From contig JAOXYB010015742.1 in NCBI GenBank assembly GCA_028565635.1, positions 1-36,807 of the forward strand: a DNA stretch of 36,807 bases. Direction: 5' to 3'. This DNA comes from Phoronis ovalis. Its lineage: Eukaryota > Phoronida > Phoronidae. The notes beneath the pieces are model-generated. The model was not told where the DNA came from. It ran no database searches and worked only from the letters and a program-made list of their open reading frames with translations. Shown piece after piece: positions 13,001 to 21,640 of this stretch; position 1 is the first letter of the stretch, and every line of letters begins with the position of its first letter. Both the position numbers and the translations under genes were made by a program.

Positions 13001-16000
13001 ATTTTTCCTTGTATTTGAGATTATGGAAAGCATAAAGACTTGTAAAAGATTGTCTGACTCAACTGTAAACAGTCTGGAATTAGACGGAAGTAGTAAAAAA
13101 ACAAACTTACCATAACAGACACTAGGGTTCAGTACTAACAAAGAAAGAAAGACTAAATTTTAAATTTAATATTTGTAAACAATAACTAAAAGTATATGCT
13201 AACCATGATTTTAACTGCATGACAATGGGAAACTAAATATGTAGTGTAGCACAGCTTTTTTTAACTTGGCAGCCATTTTAGATTCAAGATGGCCCCCGAA
13301 ATTTTCATCTTAAGAACCCAGTAAACATTTTAGTCCAATTTTCGTTGAAGTCATTCCAGTACTTTCAGAGTTATCAAGTGTTTTCACTTGGCAGCCATTT
13401 TAAATGCAAGATCTAGAAACCTTTTTGATCCAAGTTTGTTGAAATCGGTCCAGTACTTACCGAGTTACCATATTTTCACATGGCAGCCATTTTAAATTCA
13501 AGATGGTCGCCGTCTTTTCATTTCAAAATTTCTTCTGAAGAAACTTTTAATCCTAATTTTCACTGAAATTAGTCCGTTTAGTGCTTTCTGAGTTATCAAA
13601 GAATATTTTTTTGTAATGGCCACCATTTTGGATTAAAGATGACCACTGACTTTCATAATCAAAAATGTTCCTGTTCCAGCTCATATGAACATTTTCACAA
13701 AATTTTGATTTAAATCTGAAAGGCTTTGGACAAAATTTGCTGAAGAAACACAAAACGAAAAGAGAAGCGATGCAAGATTTAACTTATAATTAAGTTTGTT
13801 TTTGTAGAATTTTTTATTCATAAGTTTGCTTTATGTTGCAGACTTTGTTCTTTGCACAAATGTGTAAATGATGTAGATGTGACTTTATTTTTAATTTATT
13901 TTTGTGTATTATTGGATGTATTATGTACCAGTTAAGGTACAAAACACATTACTTAAAATGCTTTTCATGAGAAAGTTACTGTTTGAATATTTACGACAAC
14001 TAAGAATTTTACTGATATAGCATGAAAAACAGTTATCCAAAGAACCTTACTGAATTCAATTCTCTTCCTTCTGTATGCAAAATGTTGACTGTGTAATTCT
14101 TTAACATGGTAACAACTTGGTATTGTTGCCTGTTTGCTTGTTTTTATGAATAGTAAATAACCTCCATTAGAATTAGAGGTTGAATATCTTGTAGTCGGCA
14201 CATACTAGAAATTACAGATTGTTGTTAAATAATATATTTTAGACAAAACCATTGCGTTCACCTACTCCATACCCTAAAGAAATGAAGGATAAAATACGAC
14301 ATGCAAAGAACCTAGCAATGAGGCAGCTTACTGGAGCCACGACTGATGTACAGTGGAATGAACAGGCGCAGAAACTTGAAAAGCTTGAGAATGAAACCGG
14401 TGTCATATCAGGTTCACCTGAAGGTGAAAAGGTTAGAGGTCGTAGGTCAAGATCTGGGTCAACAGATGATGTTGATGCTGCTGGCCAGCAAAAGATGTCA
14501 CCACGTCAGGAAATGCATAAACTCTATAAGGCAGATAAGGTTATTTTTCAACATTTTACAACTTTTTAATTCAAGCAGAGATTAATTGGGTTATAATACA
14601 CTTCAAAAATGTAACATTTTGTAAATAATGATTCAAGATGTATATGTTATACTACATAAATATGTAGAGGCAGTTCCAAGCTGTCCTTGACTACAAGCAA
14701 ATGATTCATTCTTTTTAAGACTCATTTGAGTTGTAATATGCATAACGGCAGCTTTTAGTTGTAAATCTAGCCTTAGATATTTTGTTATTTACATTATTAT
14801 ATTCAACCTCTTGCAGGAAAAGCTTCTTAAGGACAAGGAAAGATTACAGCGACAAAAATCAACTTCTCCTGAGAGGAAAACTGAGGTCTGTCCACCTAAG
14901 TCACCAGTTAGGGATAAGCCCAAAGCAAAGGAATCCCCAACACATACTGTTAAGACTGATGACAAGGAGAACAAGTCACTGCTTGATAAGGCTAGGAAAG
15001 GTAAGAACAACAATTTTTGTGTTAGTGGGTCAGTTACATGGTGTGGAAAAATGTTCTGATGCTTTGATAATTTAAAGTCTGCCATTTCTAAATTTCACTG
15101 CTTGGGATATGAGGATGAGAAACTTGTTAACCTGATGTCTGTAAATGATCCACCAGGGGTCATCAGCAGTGATGATGTTCACTTGATTGTAAGGTTAGAT
15201 TTCTTCAGTTCACTAAATTTTACTAAGTTTAAACTTTCGGCAGAACTGCATGAATATTCATGTTATTTTTGTTTACTTTTATTGTTTAGGGAAGTCCAAG
15301 ACCAATGGTCATGAAGATGATGATGGTGGCTTCCTGATGTCTCGTAGTGAACGCAAGGCGAGCATGACCCGTTCTGACACAAATCTGACACCCAGTCAAC
15401 AAAGTATTCCCCTACTGCAAGCTCAACCATCACCACAGAGGTACGAATATCCCTTTGGTGTATGCTCTTGTACATAGATTGCATAGGTTGAAGGCCCATT
15501 CAACAAAGGCAACAAACCTTTGAAGAATAATGAGTAGTTATCGTTATAAACTAACTAGGCTGCTATTTTAATGCATGCACACTATTTGCATTAAGGAATT
15601 AGTTTCTACCATTTAATTACTGGGACCAAGATCACTGTTTTTTCACTCAGTTTTTCTCAGACCTTTTTTGTCTTGCCTATTCGAATATTTTGCCTTTTGG
15701 TCCATACTAAAGCATATGACACTCCCATTTTATGGTGCCATCCTAAGAATTCATACTATGTGTTAAGTTATTGCCATAGTTTGAGACTGCCCTGTCTGTC
15801 ACCTTAGTTGTTTGAAATGATACAGTTCAAATTGTCAAATTTTCAGGTTTCTGTCTTGAGCAGATTTAGCTCTTTATACATGGTGGCATCTGAAACATTG
15901 TTAATAAGAGATTGCTATGAGATGTCCTTGTGGTGAGGCAATATATAATTTAGATGATGTACACAAAAAAATGTTGTTTTTTGTTTTACAGTAGTAGAAA

Positions 16001-19000
16001 CAATTGGCTGAATCCTCCTGCCAAAGCACCTAGTGTTGCTGCTAGTGATTTTGCTGTGTATAGTCAGAACCGCTCACCTTATCATCACAACGGTTACAGA
16101 AATCATCGGCACCGACCTCGTGATTACGAATCAGATACGGCTTCAGCTGGTTACCGCAGCGACTACGAATACCATGGAGCAAGACGACATCATGGTCGGG
16201 ATGGTTATAACAGCGATCGTGATGCTTCGGTGATTGAGAGAAGTCGTAGTGGTTATGGCAGCGATTTTGATAATTACTCTGTCCGCAGTGCTGGACCTGT
16301 TGCAGGCAGATTTCAAAACATGTATATGGGTAATAGCCTGTATTTAGCTCATACGCCTCAGAATGCTCCGTACTTCCGAAGAACGACTATTCGTAATGAT
16401 GAATTGTATGGACAGCCCATGAGCAGTACAGCTATTGAAGATCGTGATAAGAAAAGGGAGGACAGGCAAGAAAGAAGTTTTGACGATACACAGTCAGAAC
16501 CTCGGAGGACAGACAACTGGAAGAATCAGCTGTATGCAGTGTTAGAACAGAGGAGAAAGGATCGGGATAACCTGGTATGTAGCAAACAAGCTGTGGTCTG
16601 GCATATAAAATGCAGAGCTTTCTGTAGTTTTCCAAATGATTACAATAATGTCAATTATTACTGGTATCAAATAAAGAATTAGAATCCTTTTTTTGAGACA
16701 CATCAAGAATTAATTCCTAATAAAATATGCAATTTGAATCATACTACTTCCACATGATAAACCTTGTAAATATTAAGTAAATAAACCACCTCCGTTTCAT
16801 ATTATTATTATTATCCAACGTAGCTCTATGTCTTTTGGTTTAATGTGCTATGTCACATTCATGTGTTTATGAGGACGAATGGTCGATAATCAGTATTTTC
16901 ATTCAATGTACTTCAAAATCTAGTGCTTCTTGGTAAATTTGAGCAATTTGTGTTATAAGACCCTACTGTTTGTGTGCTGCTATTTATAATGCGTGAATGT
17001 AACTTTACAAAGTACAGTGCATAAAAACACATAACAATCTTATGCAATCTGTGATTAATTTCAATCTGTTTTGCTGCTTCTAATGTGTACTGTATTTGTA
17101 GAGTGATAAGAGTTCATCAAAAGCTCCACCTCCATATAAGCAAGCCCCACCCTATAATACTCCACCTGCATATCGTGTCCGCCGTCCAGGAGTTAAAAGC
17201 GATACTGGCTCACCAACTATGGGAAGAAAAGTTCTGGCAGAATTTGGTCCATCAACTGCGCGGCTAAGGACAGGCAGTGACTCGGAGTATAAGGCGGAAA
17301 GACCATCTATTGTTCAACAAGGGGCAGGAAGTGACTTAGAGTCACAACCTGAGAGTCTGAATCCACGTACGCCACTTGGAAGTGTGTCAGAAAATGTGAC
17401 ACAGGAAGATGAAGCTCGTGTTCCACTGCTTGCTAGAGAACCACAATTACCAGCATTGTATCGCTCACCCCCAGATTATAAAAAATCAGAAGAACGTCCT
17501 AAGCGTCAAACGAATGATATTGAAACATCTTTTAATTCTAGACATCTTTCGTTTAATCATTACAAATCTGCTCCTGATGTTAATGGTATTAGTGACAGGT
17601 CTGAGGATATCCCTTATCCAAGCATACAAGATAACGTAAGAGCCAGTGAGAGGTTATTTGGAATGAGTAGACAGCAACCTTTGTCTAGAAATGATAGTGA
17701 CAGAGCAGCGTTCCAACCATGGAATCCTAGTCGATCTGTACCAAACTTGTTACCAGAAAGTAGCCAGTTTAATATCAGCAATAATAGCGGTCCTTTAGAA
17801 TCTAATGCTATGAATCCAGAATTAGACCAAGGTGTTATGCAACCTTCTGACGGTCGACCACAAGACGCCAGACCCTATGGGTCAGAAAACAATCCTAAGG
17901 ATATATATCATGAGAAAACACCTTCCACGGATTCATGGAAAAATAAACGTGGCCAAATGACTCCATTTTCAGAAAATAATGAAAAATCTAATTACAGTGC
18001 GCCCCGTGGATATGTTCCTCAACCTGGTAATAGCAGGGATTACGATTTAATAAATAAATTTTCCAAAGATTCACCACACAGGACGAATCCCATTCGTAGT
18101 CCATATGAACCTCCACCACATTTTCAGGAGTCCCCTTCCCAGTTTCAAGAACCTCCACCTCCTAGTCAGCCATATGAAATGGAACGCTTTGAAGATGTGG
18201 CCAAGTATAAAAGTCCAGAACCAAATTCACAAGTTTCTAGCTCAACAGACAGTGGTTATGGTCATGGACATCATATATATGAAAGAGTGGAAAGGCTTAC
18301 AGGTATGTTCCAAATGGCTGGCATTGTTGTATCAGGTTTAAAGATTTCTTGGCTGTACTTTGCATTGCAATATACTCCACTGACTTCTGCTTGGTATGCA
18401 AGATGACATTCATTGAAATTTCATATAGAATCTGTAAAGTACAGTCATAGTCATTATCTTTGATTTTGTGAGCATGCCTGCCAAAGCTTTGATCTTGATA
18501 CTAATATAACCCGAAGAATTTAGTAATACAAAATAACATGCATTTTACTCAATACATATTACAAAATAATGTCATGTTGTGTGATTATTTGTGACAGTAA
18601 ATCAGTAATAGATATGTTTTGAAAATATATTGCATGGCCAGAAACATACGTATTGCTTCCATTCTCATCAGCATGATCTAGCAAAATTATTTAAAGTGAC
18701 TTTTGGTTATCTGTTGGCTAAGTAGTCAAGTATGAGTCGCACAGTTGGCATCTTACAACATATAAATACCATGTCTGACTTCAAAAAGTATGGCTTCATG
18801 TAAGCAACACCTCAGCGAAAAGACATTATGTTTCTCTTTGAATTTTCTAGGTTATCCTGCTGGGACAATGCTACCTCCTAACCGAGCCCCACCCTCACCT
18901 GGCATTGTACCACCACCAGGTCGTGATCCTCCTAGTTTGCCAATCTCGCGTGAAACAACCCCGTCAAGACATCTAGATTCTGGTCATGGATCCATGGATC

Positions 19001-19852
19001 AACCAGACCTAGTTGCATCATTTATATCTGCTAATAAAAATCAACTAGTAAGTTTTAACTTTTATAAGGAATGATAATGCTTGCTATACACGATTCTTAT
19101 TATGGCTTCCAACAAGAATTGTTGTTCTTGCATTCGTTTTCAGTCAGTAAGTCACCAATTTTCAACAATTGTTTGTGCTCTTCCTGTTTAAAACATATCT
19201 GACAGCTAGTGAGAAGCACTAAAAAGTAGTCCATGCTTACAAATCCTAGATTCACCCTAGTGCTTAGTGGACACTAAATATTTAACGAGAACCATCATTT
19301 CTCATAGTATATACTATTTCTTTCACTGATAATATGATCAACTACTCCCCCAGGACTAAGCTTATAATCAGTATAATTTATGCATAAACATTCATTTTGT
19401 AGCTACCTGTTGTCATTACAAAGAGTCCTGGGCTAGGTTTTAGCATTGCTGGTGGAGTTAATTCCCCCGGAAATCCATTTAGGGAAAATGACATGGGAAT
19501 ATTTGTAACCAAAGTGCATCCACATGGTCCGGCCTGTAAAGTTCTGCGATCTGGCGATAAAATAGTCGAAGTAAGTTGATTTTAACTACAGAACTGTTCT
19601 GTAAATAATGATAAAGTAATGAAGCTTAATTCTCCTATTTTGTACTTTGTTGTAACGGAATAGTTATTTTATCAAGATTTATATTCACCAGCTTATCAGG
19701 ATTTGAAATGTACATTGGTTGTTTTACTTCAGGTTAATGGCATTGGTATGACTCACATTCTGCATGATCAGGCTGTCAATATTCTCAAAACATGCGGCCA
19801 ACAGGTGTCGCTTTTGATTGAAAGACCGGGACTGACAGCAACCACTATTTAA
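6862..19852 (+). CDS. ERBIN-like: LAP-family scaffold protein (16 LRRs + one PDZ), Erbin/LRRC7/Lap1-like, 19 coding exons
   Basis: The CDS joins 6862-7026, 7704-7821, 8269-8347, 8705-8915, 9126-9200, 9488-9705, 9871-10000, 10502-10687, 11011-11110, 12379-12482, 12913-12921, 14243-14539, 14817-15000, 15290-15440, 15992-16574, 17102-18302, 18851-19047, 19403-19570 and 19733-19852. All junctions are GT-AG and in phase, giving 4296 nt and 1431 residues, close to vertebrate Erbin and Densin. Seen: Cys6 and Cys8 near the N-terminus; sixteen 23-residue LRRs (about 16-383) with a partial cap to 394; a LAP-specific segment (about 395-490) with LTCYLLPQQ and SPTPYPKEM; a long polar, probably disordered middle; and a PDZ domain (about 1337-1425) with GLGF at 1346-1349. 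Known for the family: LAP proteins sit at basolateral junctions or synapses, are membrane-anchored by N-terminal palmitoylation, and control polarity and receptor placement. A single PDZ excludes Scribble, which has four. I cannot separate Erbin from LRRC7 orthology, and the gene may predate that split. Confidence 0.93.
7704..7821 (+). CDS. LAP gene exon: LRR 2-4
   Basis: Acceptor TTTTGCAG, donor GGTAAGC after the first base of a Gly codon. It encodes [18 protein letters not shown] and onward to EEFDMSKN, in frame with both neighbours. The pattern matches LAP repeats 2-4. Confidence 0.93.
8269..8347 (+). CDS. LAP gene exon: LRR 4-5
   Basis: Acceptor TATTTCAG, donor GTAAGT. It encodes [20 protein letters not shown] and then VNPLGK, with split codons at both ends that restore Gly and Lys. 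The IVEASVNP phrase is characteristic of Erbin-type LAP proteins. Confidence 0.92.
8705..8915 (+). CDS. LAP gene exon: LRR 5-8
   Basis: Acceptor TTTTTGTAG, donor GTAATA, phase 0 at the end. It encodes [18 protein letters not shown], then LRR 6, 7 and the start of 8 ([14 protein letters not shown]). The LYLND phrase and the 23-residue spacing are typical of LAP repeats. Confidence 0.93.
9126..9200 (+). CDS. LAP gene exon: LRR 8-9
   Basis: Acceptor TTTGCAG, donor GTAGGT; 25 codons, phase 0 at both ends. It encodes [20 protein letters not shown] and then SRIIP. Confidence 0.9.
9488..9705 (+). CDS. LAP gene exon: LRR 9-12
   Basis: Acceptor TTTTTTCTAG, donor GTAGGT after GG of a Gly codon. It encodes [16 protein letters not shown] through LRR 11 and 12, ending [11 protein letters not shown] and the split Gly. 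Confidence 0.93.
9871..10000 (+). CDS. LAP gene exon: LRR 12-14
   Basis: Acceptor TTTTTTGCAG, donor GTAAAT, phase 0 at the end. It encodes [19 protein letters not shown] and continues to [14 protein letters not shown]. Confidence 0.93.
10502..10687 (+). CDS. LAP gene exon: LRR 14-16 and LRR cap
   Basis: Acceptor CTGTTACAG, 62 codons, phase 0. It encodes [15 protein letters not shown] to [10 protein letters not shown]. The donor is GTTATT, which departs from GTRAGT at three positions. It is still required, because reading through meets a stop, and the family sequence continues as NQ-SKPLI in the next exon. Confidence 0.9.
11011..11110 (+). CDS. LAP gene exon: LAP-specific segment
   Basis: Acceptor CTTTTTCTAG, donor GTTAGT after one base of the next codon. 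It encodes [16 protein letters not shown] and [14 protein letters not shown]. This is the conserved linker directly after the LRR block in Erbin, Densin and Scribble. Confidence 0.92.
11301..11312 (+). CDS. Probable optional 12-nt microexon of the LAP gene
   Basis: GACCACGTAAAC is preceded by a pyrimidine-rich acceptor (TTACTTTCGTTAG) and followed by a consensus donor GTAAGT. Its length is a multiple of three and its phase (1 in, 1 out) fits exons 11011-11110 and 12379-12482. Inclusion adds GPRK and changes the next residue from Asp to His; skipping keeps the frame. It is therefore a candidate cassette microexon. No transcript evidence is available to me. Confidence 0.55.
11313..12378 (+). 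other. LAP gene intron, no further coding signal
   Basis: AT-rich intronic DNA with a short ATT microsatellite near 11985-12005. Open frames at 11612-11839 and 11969-12151 lack any family pattern. Confidence 0.6.
12379..12482 (+). CDS. LAP gene exon: acidic segment after the LRR region
   Basis: Acceptor TTTGTATCAG, donor GTATGG, phase 0 at the end. It encodes [20 protein letters not shown] and then [14 protein letters not shown]. The FxPSxWEEERxxR pattern matches the Erbin region that follows the LAP-specific domain. Confidence 0.92.
12913..12921 (+). CDS. 9-nt microexon of the LAP gene (Asp-Arg-Asp)
   Basis: GATAGAGAT lies between acceptor TTATTTTCACAG and donor GTAAGT, both good. It keeps phase 0 and encodes residues 463-465 (DRD), extending the acidic run SDHE to SDHEDRD. 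Erbin has a comparable charged stretch at this point. Skipping it would also leave the frame intact, so it may be alternative. Confidence 0.7.
12922..14242 (+). other. 1.3-kb LAP intron holding a degenerate repeat array
   Basis: It contains the CCATTTT/AAGATGG repeat array listed separately (13266-13640). The rest is AT-rich. The minus-strand open frame 13553-13753 overlaps the repeat and is not a gene. Confidence 0.6.
13266..13640. repeat. Degenerate tandem repeat with GGCAGCCATTTT / CAAGATGG core
   Basis: Four copies start at about 13268, 13390, 13482 and 13618, with spacings of 122, 92 and 136 bp. Each begins GGC(A/C)(G/A)CCATTTT followed by ATTCAAGATGG or a decayed version. A middle block reading 'gtccagtactt.c.gagttacca/tcaa' also recurs. 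A related piece in the opposite orientation sits at 22890-22925. It is probably a family of dispersed, locally amplified repeats. Confidence 0.75.
14243..14539 (+). CDS. LAP gene exon: SPTPYP segment and basic/serine-rich region
   Basis: Acceptor ATATTTTAG, 99 codons, phase 0. It encodes [20 protein letters not shown], matching the conserved YPTPYPxEL motif of Erbin/Densin, then an amphipathic stretch and the [12 protein letters not shown] segment. The donor is GTTATT, as at 10688, and again non-consensus. Confidence 0.88.
14817..15000 (+). CDS. LAP gene exon: charged Lys/Glu-rich segment
   Basis: Acceptor ACCTCTTGCAG, donor GTAAGA after one base. It encodes [20 protein letters not shown] and continues Lys/Ser/Pro-rich to LLDKARK. 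Likely helical at first, then disordered. Confidence 0.85.
15290..15440 (+). CDS. LAP gene exon: Ser/Asp-rich linker
   Basis: Acceptor TTATTGTTTAG, donor GTACGA after AG of a split codon. It encodes [20 protein letters not shown], then [20 protein letters not shown]. Serines in basic context suggest phosphorylation sites; this is inference. Confidence 0.85.
15992..16574 (+). CDS. LAP gene exon: Tyr/Arg-rich region with GYxSD repeats
   Basis: The acceptor is the triple CAGTAGTAG, and any of the three keeps the frame. The donor is GTATGT, phase 0. It encodes residues about 676-870. Three GYxSD motifs occur at 729-733, 747-751 and 763-767. The exon ends with [16 protein letters not shown], which resembles the short helical W-x-x-Q-x-x-x-x-I/L-E-x-x-R/K motif found late in Erbin and Densin. 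Confidence 0.9.
17102..18302 (+). CDS. LAP gene large exon: disordered Pro/Ser-rich region with PPxY motifs
   Basis: Acceptor TATTTGTAG, donor GTATGT after one base; 1201 nt, residues about 871-1271. Three PPxY motifs are visible: PPPY (879-882), PPAY (891-894) and PPDY (993-996). The rest is rich in Ser, Pro, Asn, Asp and Arg with no globular pattern, ending [20 protein letters not shown] single uninterrupted long exon here resembles the large middle exon of vertebrate Erbin. Confidence 0.92.
18851..19047 (+). CDS. LAP gene exon: proline-rich pre-PDZ linker
   Basis: Acceptor TTTTCTAG, donor GTAAGT, phase 0 at the end. It encodes a Pro-rich run ([20 protein letters not shown]) and then the helix-like [18 protein letters not shown] leading into the PDZ domain. 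Confidence 0.9.
19403..19570 (+). CDS. LAP gene exon: PDZ domain, first part
   Basis: Acceptor TTTTGTAG, donor GTAAGT; 56 codons, phase 0. It encodes [18 protein letters not shown], the carboxylate-binding GLGF loop and the beta-B strand, then GNPF and [14 protein letters not shown]. This matches the Erbin/Densin class of PDZ (FSISGG, GNPFRP, GIFVTRVQPEGPA). Confidence 0.95.
19733..19852 (+). CDS. LAP gene terminal coding exon: PDZ end and stop
   Basis: Acceptor TTACTTCAG. It encodes [20 protein letters not shown], in which the helix-alpha-B His (HDQAV) is the residue that selects class I Ser/Thr ligands in PDZ domains. It then ends [14 protein letters not shown] and TAA at 19850-19852. The C-terminal TTI itself reads as a class I PDZ ligand. 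Confidence 0.95.
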   Translation, partial: VNGIGMTHILHDQAVNILKTCGQQVSLLIERPGLTATTI

Positions 19853-20061
19853 AGAAAACTAACTAAAGTCAAGATGGAGGAAAAGTCACTTTAATTAATG
19901 ATTCATGGTGTCTTGGATGAGATTTTCACATAACCTATTTACCATCGCCATTCACCATCGCCATTCAACAGGAAGGTTCGGCAACCATTTTGCAATAATC
20001 GGGATGATGAGGAAGAGAAGTATGGTTTGGGTATTTCCTTACATACCTAACCATTCAGTTG

Positions 20062-20067
20062 AATAAA
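20062..20067 (+). terminator. Candidate poly(A) signal AATAAA, LAP gene
   Basis: AATAAA 210 nt after the stop codon. It would give a short 3' UTR that excludes both Pumilio-type sites. Confidence 0.4.
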
Positions 20068-21001
20068 TTGCAAGAGGGATCAACAGAGCAGTTAGTTATC
20101 AATGGCCACCTTTCCTGAAAAAATCTGTCCAGTTACAGATATCGACTGTATGTAGCCACTGTTTTAGAGAGGTAGCAAAGACTGCTCCCTTGTTTAGGTA
20201 CTTATAGATAAAATGATCAGTTCATTTGGTGTCATGTTAAAGTGCTACCATTGTCAGCCAGATGGATCAGAACAGTGACATTCAAGCATGCAGGTCACAT
20301 ATCAGCTTCATGTATATATATGCCTTGTAAGTTTATACATAGTGCTTGTACAGATCTCAAGTAAGATTCTATTTGATAAATTATTAATATCTCCTTAAAA
20401 ATGATCACAAGAAATGGCTCTTTTTCTGGTTTTATTTTAAACTAGAATGTGATGATTTGAATTATTTTATTAGGTGAACATTTTGAATGATTTGTAACTT
20501 TTTACGAATTGTTTTATTTTTATGTAAATACACATTCCATTTTTTATTTTTTCACAGATTGTACAGGTCGTTTTGAGTAACATTGTTTAGACATATCAAA
20601 ACAACGTAATTAAATTAATTATAATGTTTAATATGTATACTATAAATTCCCTGTGAAATATGCATTATTGTACTGTTCTGTCTTTATAAATAGACATAAT
20701 TAAAAAATTGTGTAACCTAATTTATTTCTGAATAATTTTGTAAAATTTACTAGTTCACAGTAAAAAACATTAAATTACAGTATACTAAAAGAGACAAAAC
20801 ATTATGTTCATGTTTTTATCAGTGCAATCAAGATAATTCAAGATATCTACAATTAAATAGCCCAATACTGTTTCCATCCAATTCGGAAACAGGCTTTTTG
20901 CCATTTATCAAAATGCTCAAATTCTCCAGTTTTGAGGGATAAAAGTATCTATACTGCGATCTAAATAATACTTAAATAATTTGCTAAATAAGGTGCCAAG
21001 C

Positions 21002-21007
21002 AATAAA
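21002..21007 (+). terminator. Candidate distal poly(A) signal AATAAA, LAP gene
   Basis: AATAAA about 1.15 kb after the stop. Use of it would give a long 3' UTR ending shortly before the convergent gene's own poly(A) signal at 21152. Confidence 0.3.
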
Positions 21008-21151
21008 TTCAAGTTGGCAAATATTAAAAGTTATTTAAGTGAATTACTTAAAATCAGATAAGGAACAGAGAATCTTTCACCAGACGTTAGGACAAACATG
21101 CAAGCGCAAGTAAACCATGTCTTTAAAATTACAGATTTTTTAGTTTACAGT

Positions 21152-21157
21152 TTTATT
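21152..21157 (-). terminator. Poly(A) signal AATAAA for the minus-strand PAN-like exon
   Basis: The minus strand reads ACAACAATAAAACTG about 40 nt beyond the TAG stop of the 21198-21478 exon, a normal distance for a short 3' UTR. Confidence 0.55.
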
Positions 21158-21197
21158 GTTGTGGACACACGTTTTTAACTCTTTTGCAAGTATCGGA

Positions 21198-21478
21198 CTA
21201 AACAATGGTTTGCACCAATAGCTTCTTGTACATTTTACATCTGGCTCCTCTTTCTACAAAATCAGATGAGAGCATAGCTTCATACTTGTAATCACTCAAC
21301 TCGCGTGATTGGTTGCTTGCTAGGTAATTCCCCAGGTGACAAGTGGCATCGTACAAACAGTGCGCCATACATTCCATAAGCTTAAATGCAGCCGTTGTTC
21401 TTTTAACGTGTGATACGTTCCCACCATATCTTATATTTCTAGATCTTTGAGTATTTGAAACTCTCTTGTTCTTCAAAC
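21198..21478 (-). CDS. Terminal exon of an unidentified gene, PAN/apple-like cysteine pattern
   Basis: On the minus strand a good acceptor (CTGCCTGTTTTCAG) opens an exon of two bases plus 93 codons including a TAG stop, with AATAAA close behind. The peptide holds FKLMECMAHCLYDATCHLGN and, after a 33-residue gap, RCKMYKKL. Spacing C-x3-C-x5-C and a later C-x-M-Y is what PAN/apple domains show (secreted adhesion modules in many invertebrate surface proteins); the match is by pattern only. The upstream exons are not identified; they may lie in the repeat/gap region, or this may be an alternative 3' end of the gene at 24422-28120, since the phase (2 bases needed) fits that gene's exon ending at 25851. 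A coding terminal exon is likely; the domain name is tentative. Confidence 0.5.
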
Positions 21479-21640
21479 CTGAAAACAGGCAGACTGTTAG
21501 AAAAAACCTAAATTAAATGGTTGCACTGAGGTACGTTATGAATTTTTCTCTTCTGGACATTGAGATTTATGAAATGTACAAAAGGCGTTATTACATACAG
21601 TTGTTGACCAAAGAGTTGAGTACCGGATTTTAGCACATTT

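Larger units (their letters stand above)
19853..21010 (+). other. Probable 3' UTR of the LAP gene and flank
   Basis: No CDS. Poly(A) hexamers AATAAA occur at 20062-20067 and 21002-21007, with ATTAAA-type variants between them. Which is used cannot be told from sequence. Two Pumilio-type sites (TGTANATA) lie at 20311-20318 and 20523-20530. Confidence 0.5.

Noticed and set aside
13553-13753. 66-codon minus-strand frame
   Set aside because: Overlaps the intronic degenerate repeat and has no independent coding evidence.
14782-15085. Overlapping frames on both strands around the 14817-15000 exon
   Set aside because: Shadows of the LAP exon, whose splice sites and phase fix the real frame.
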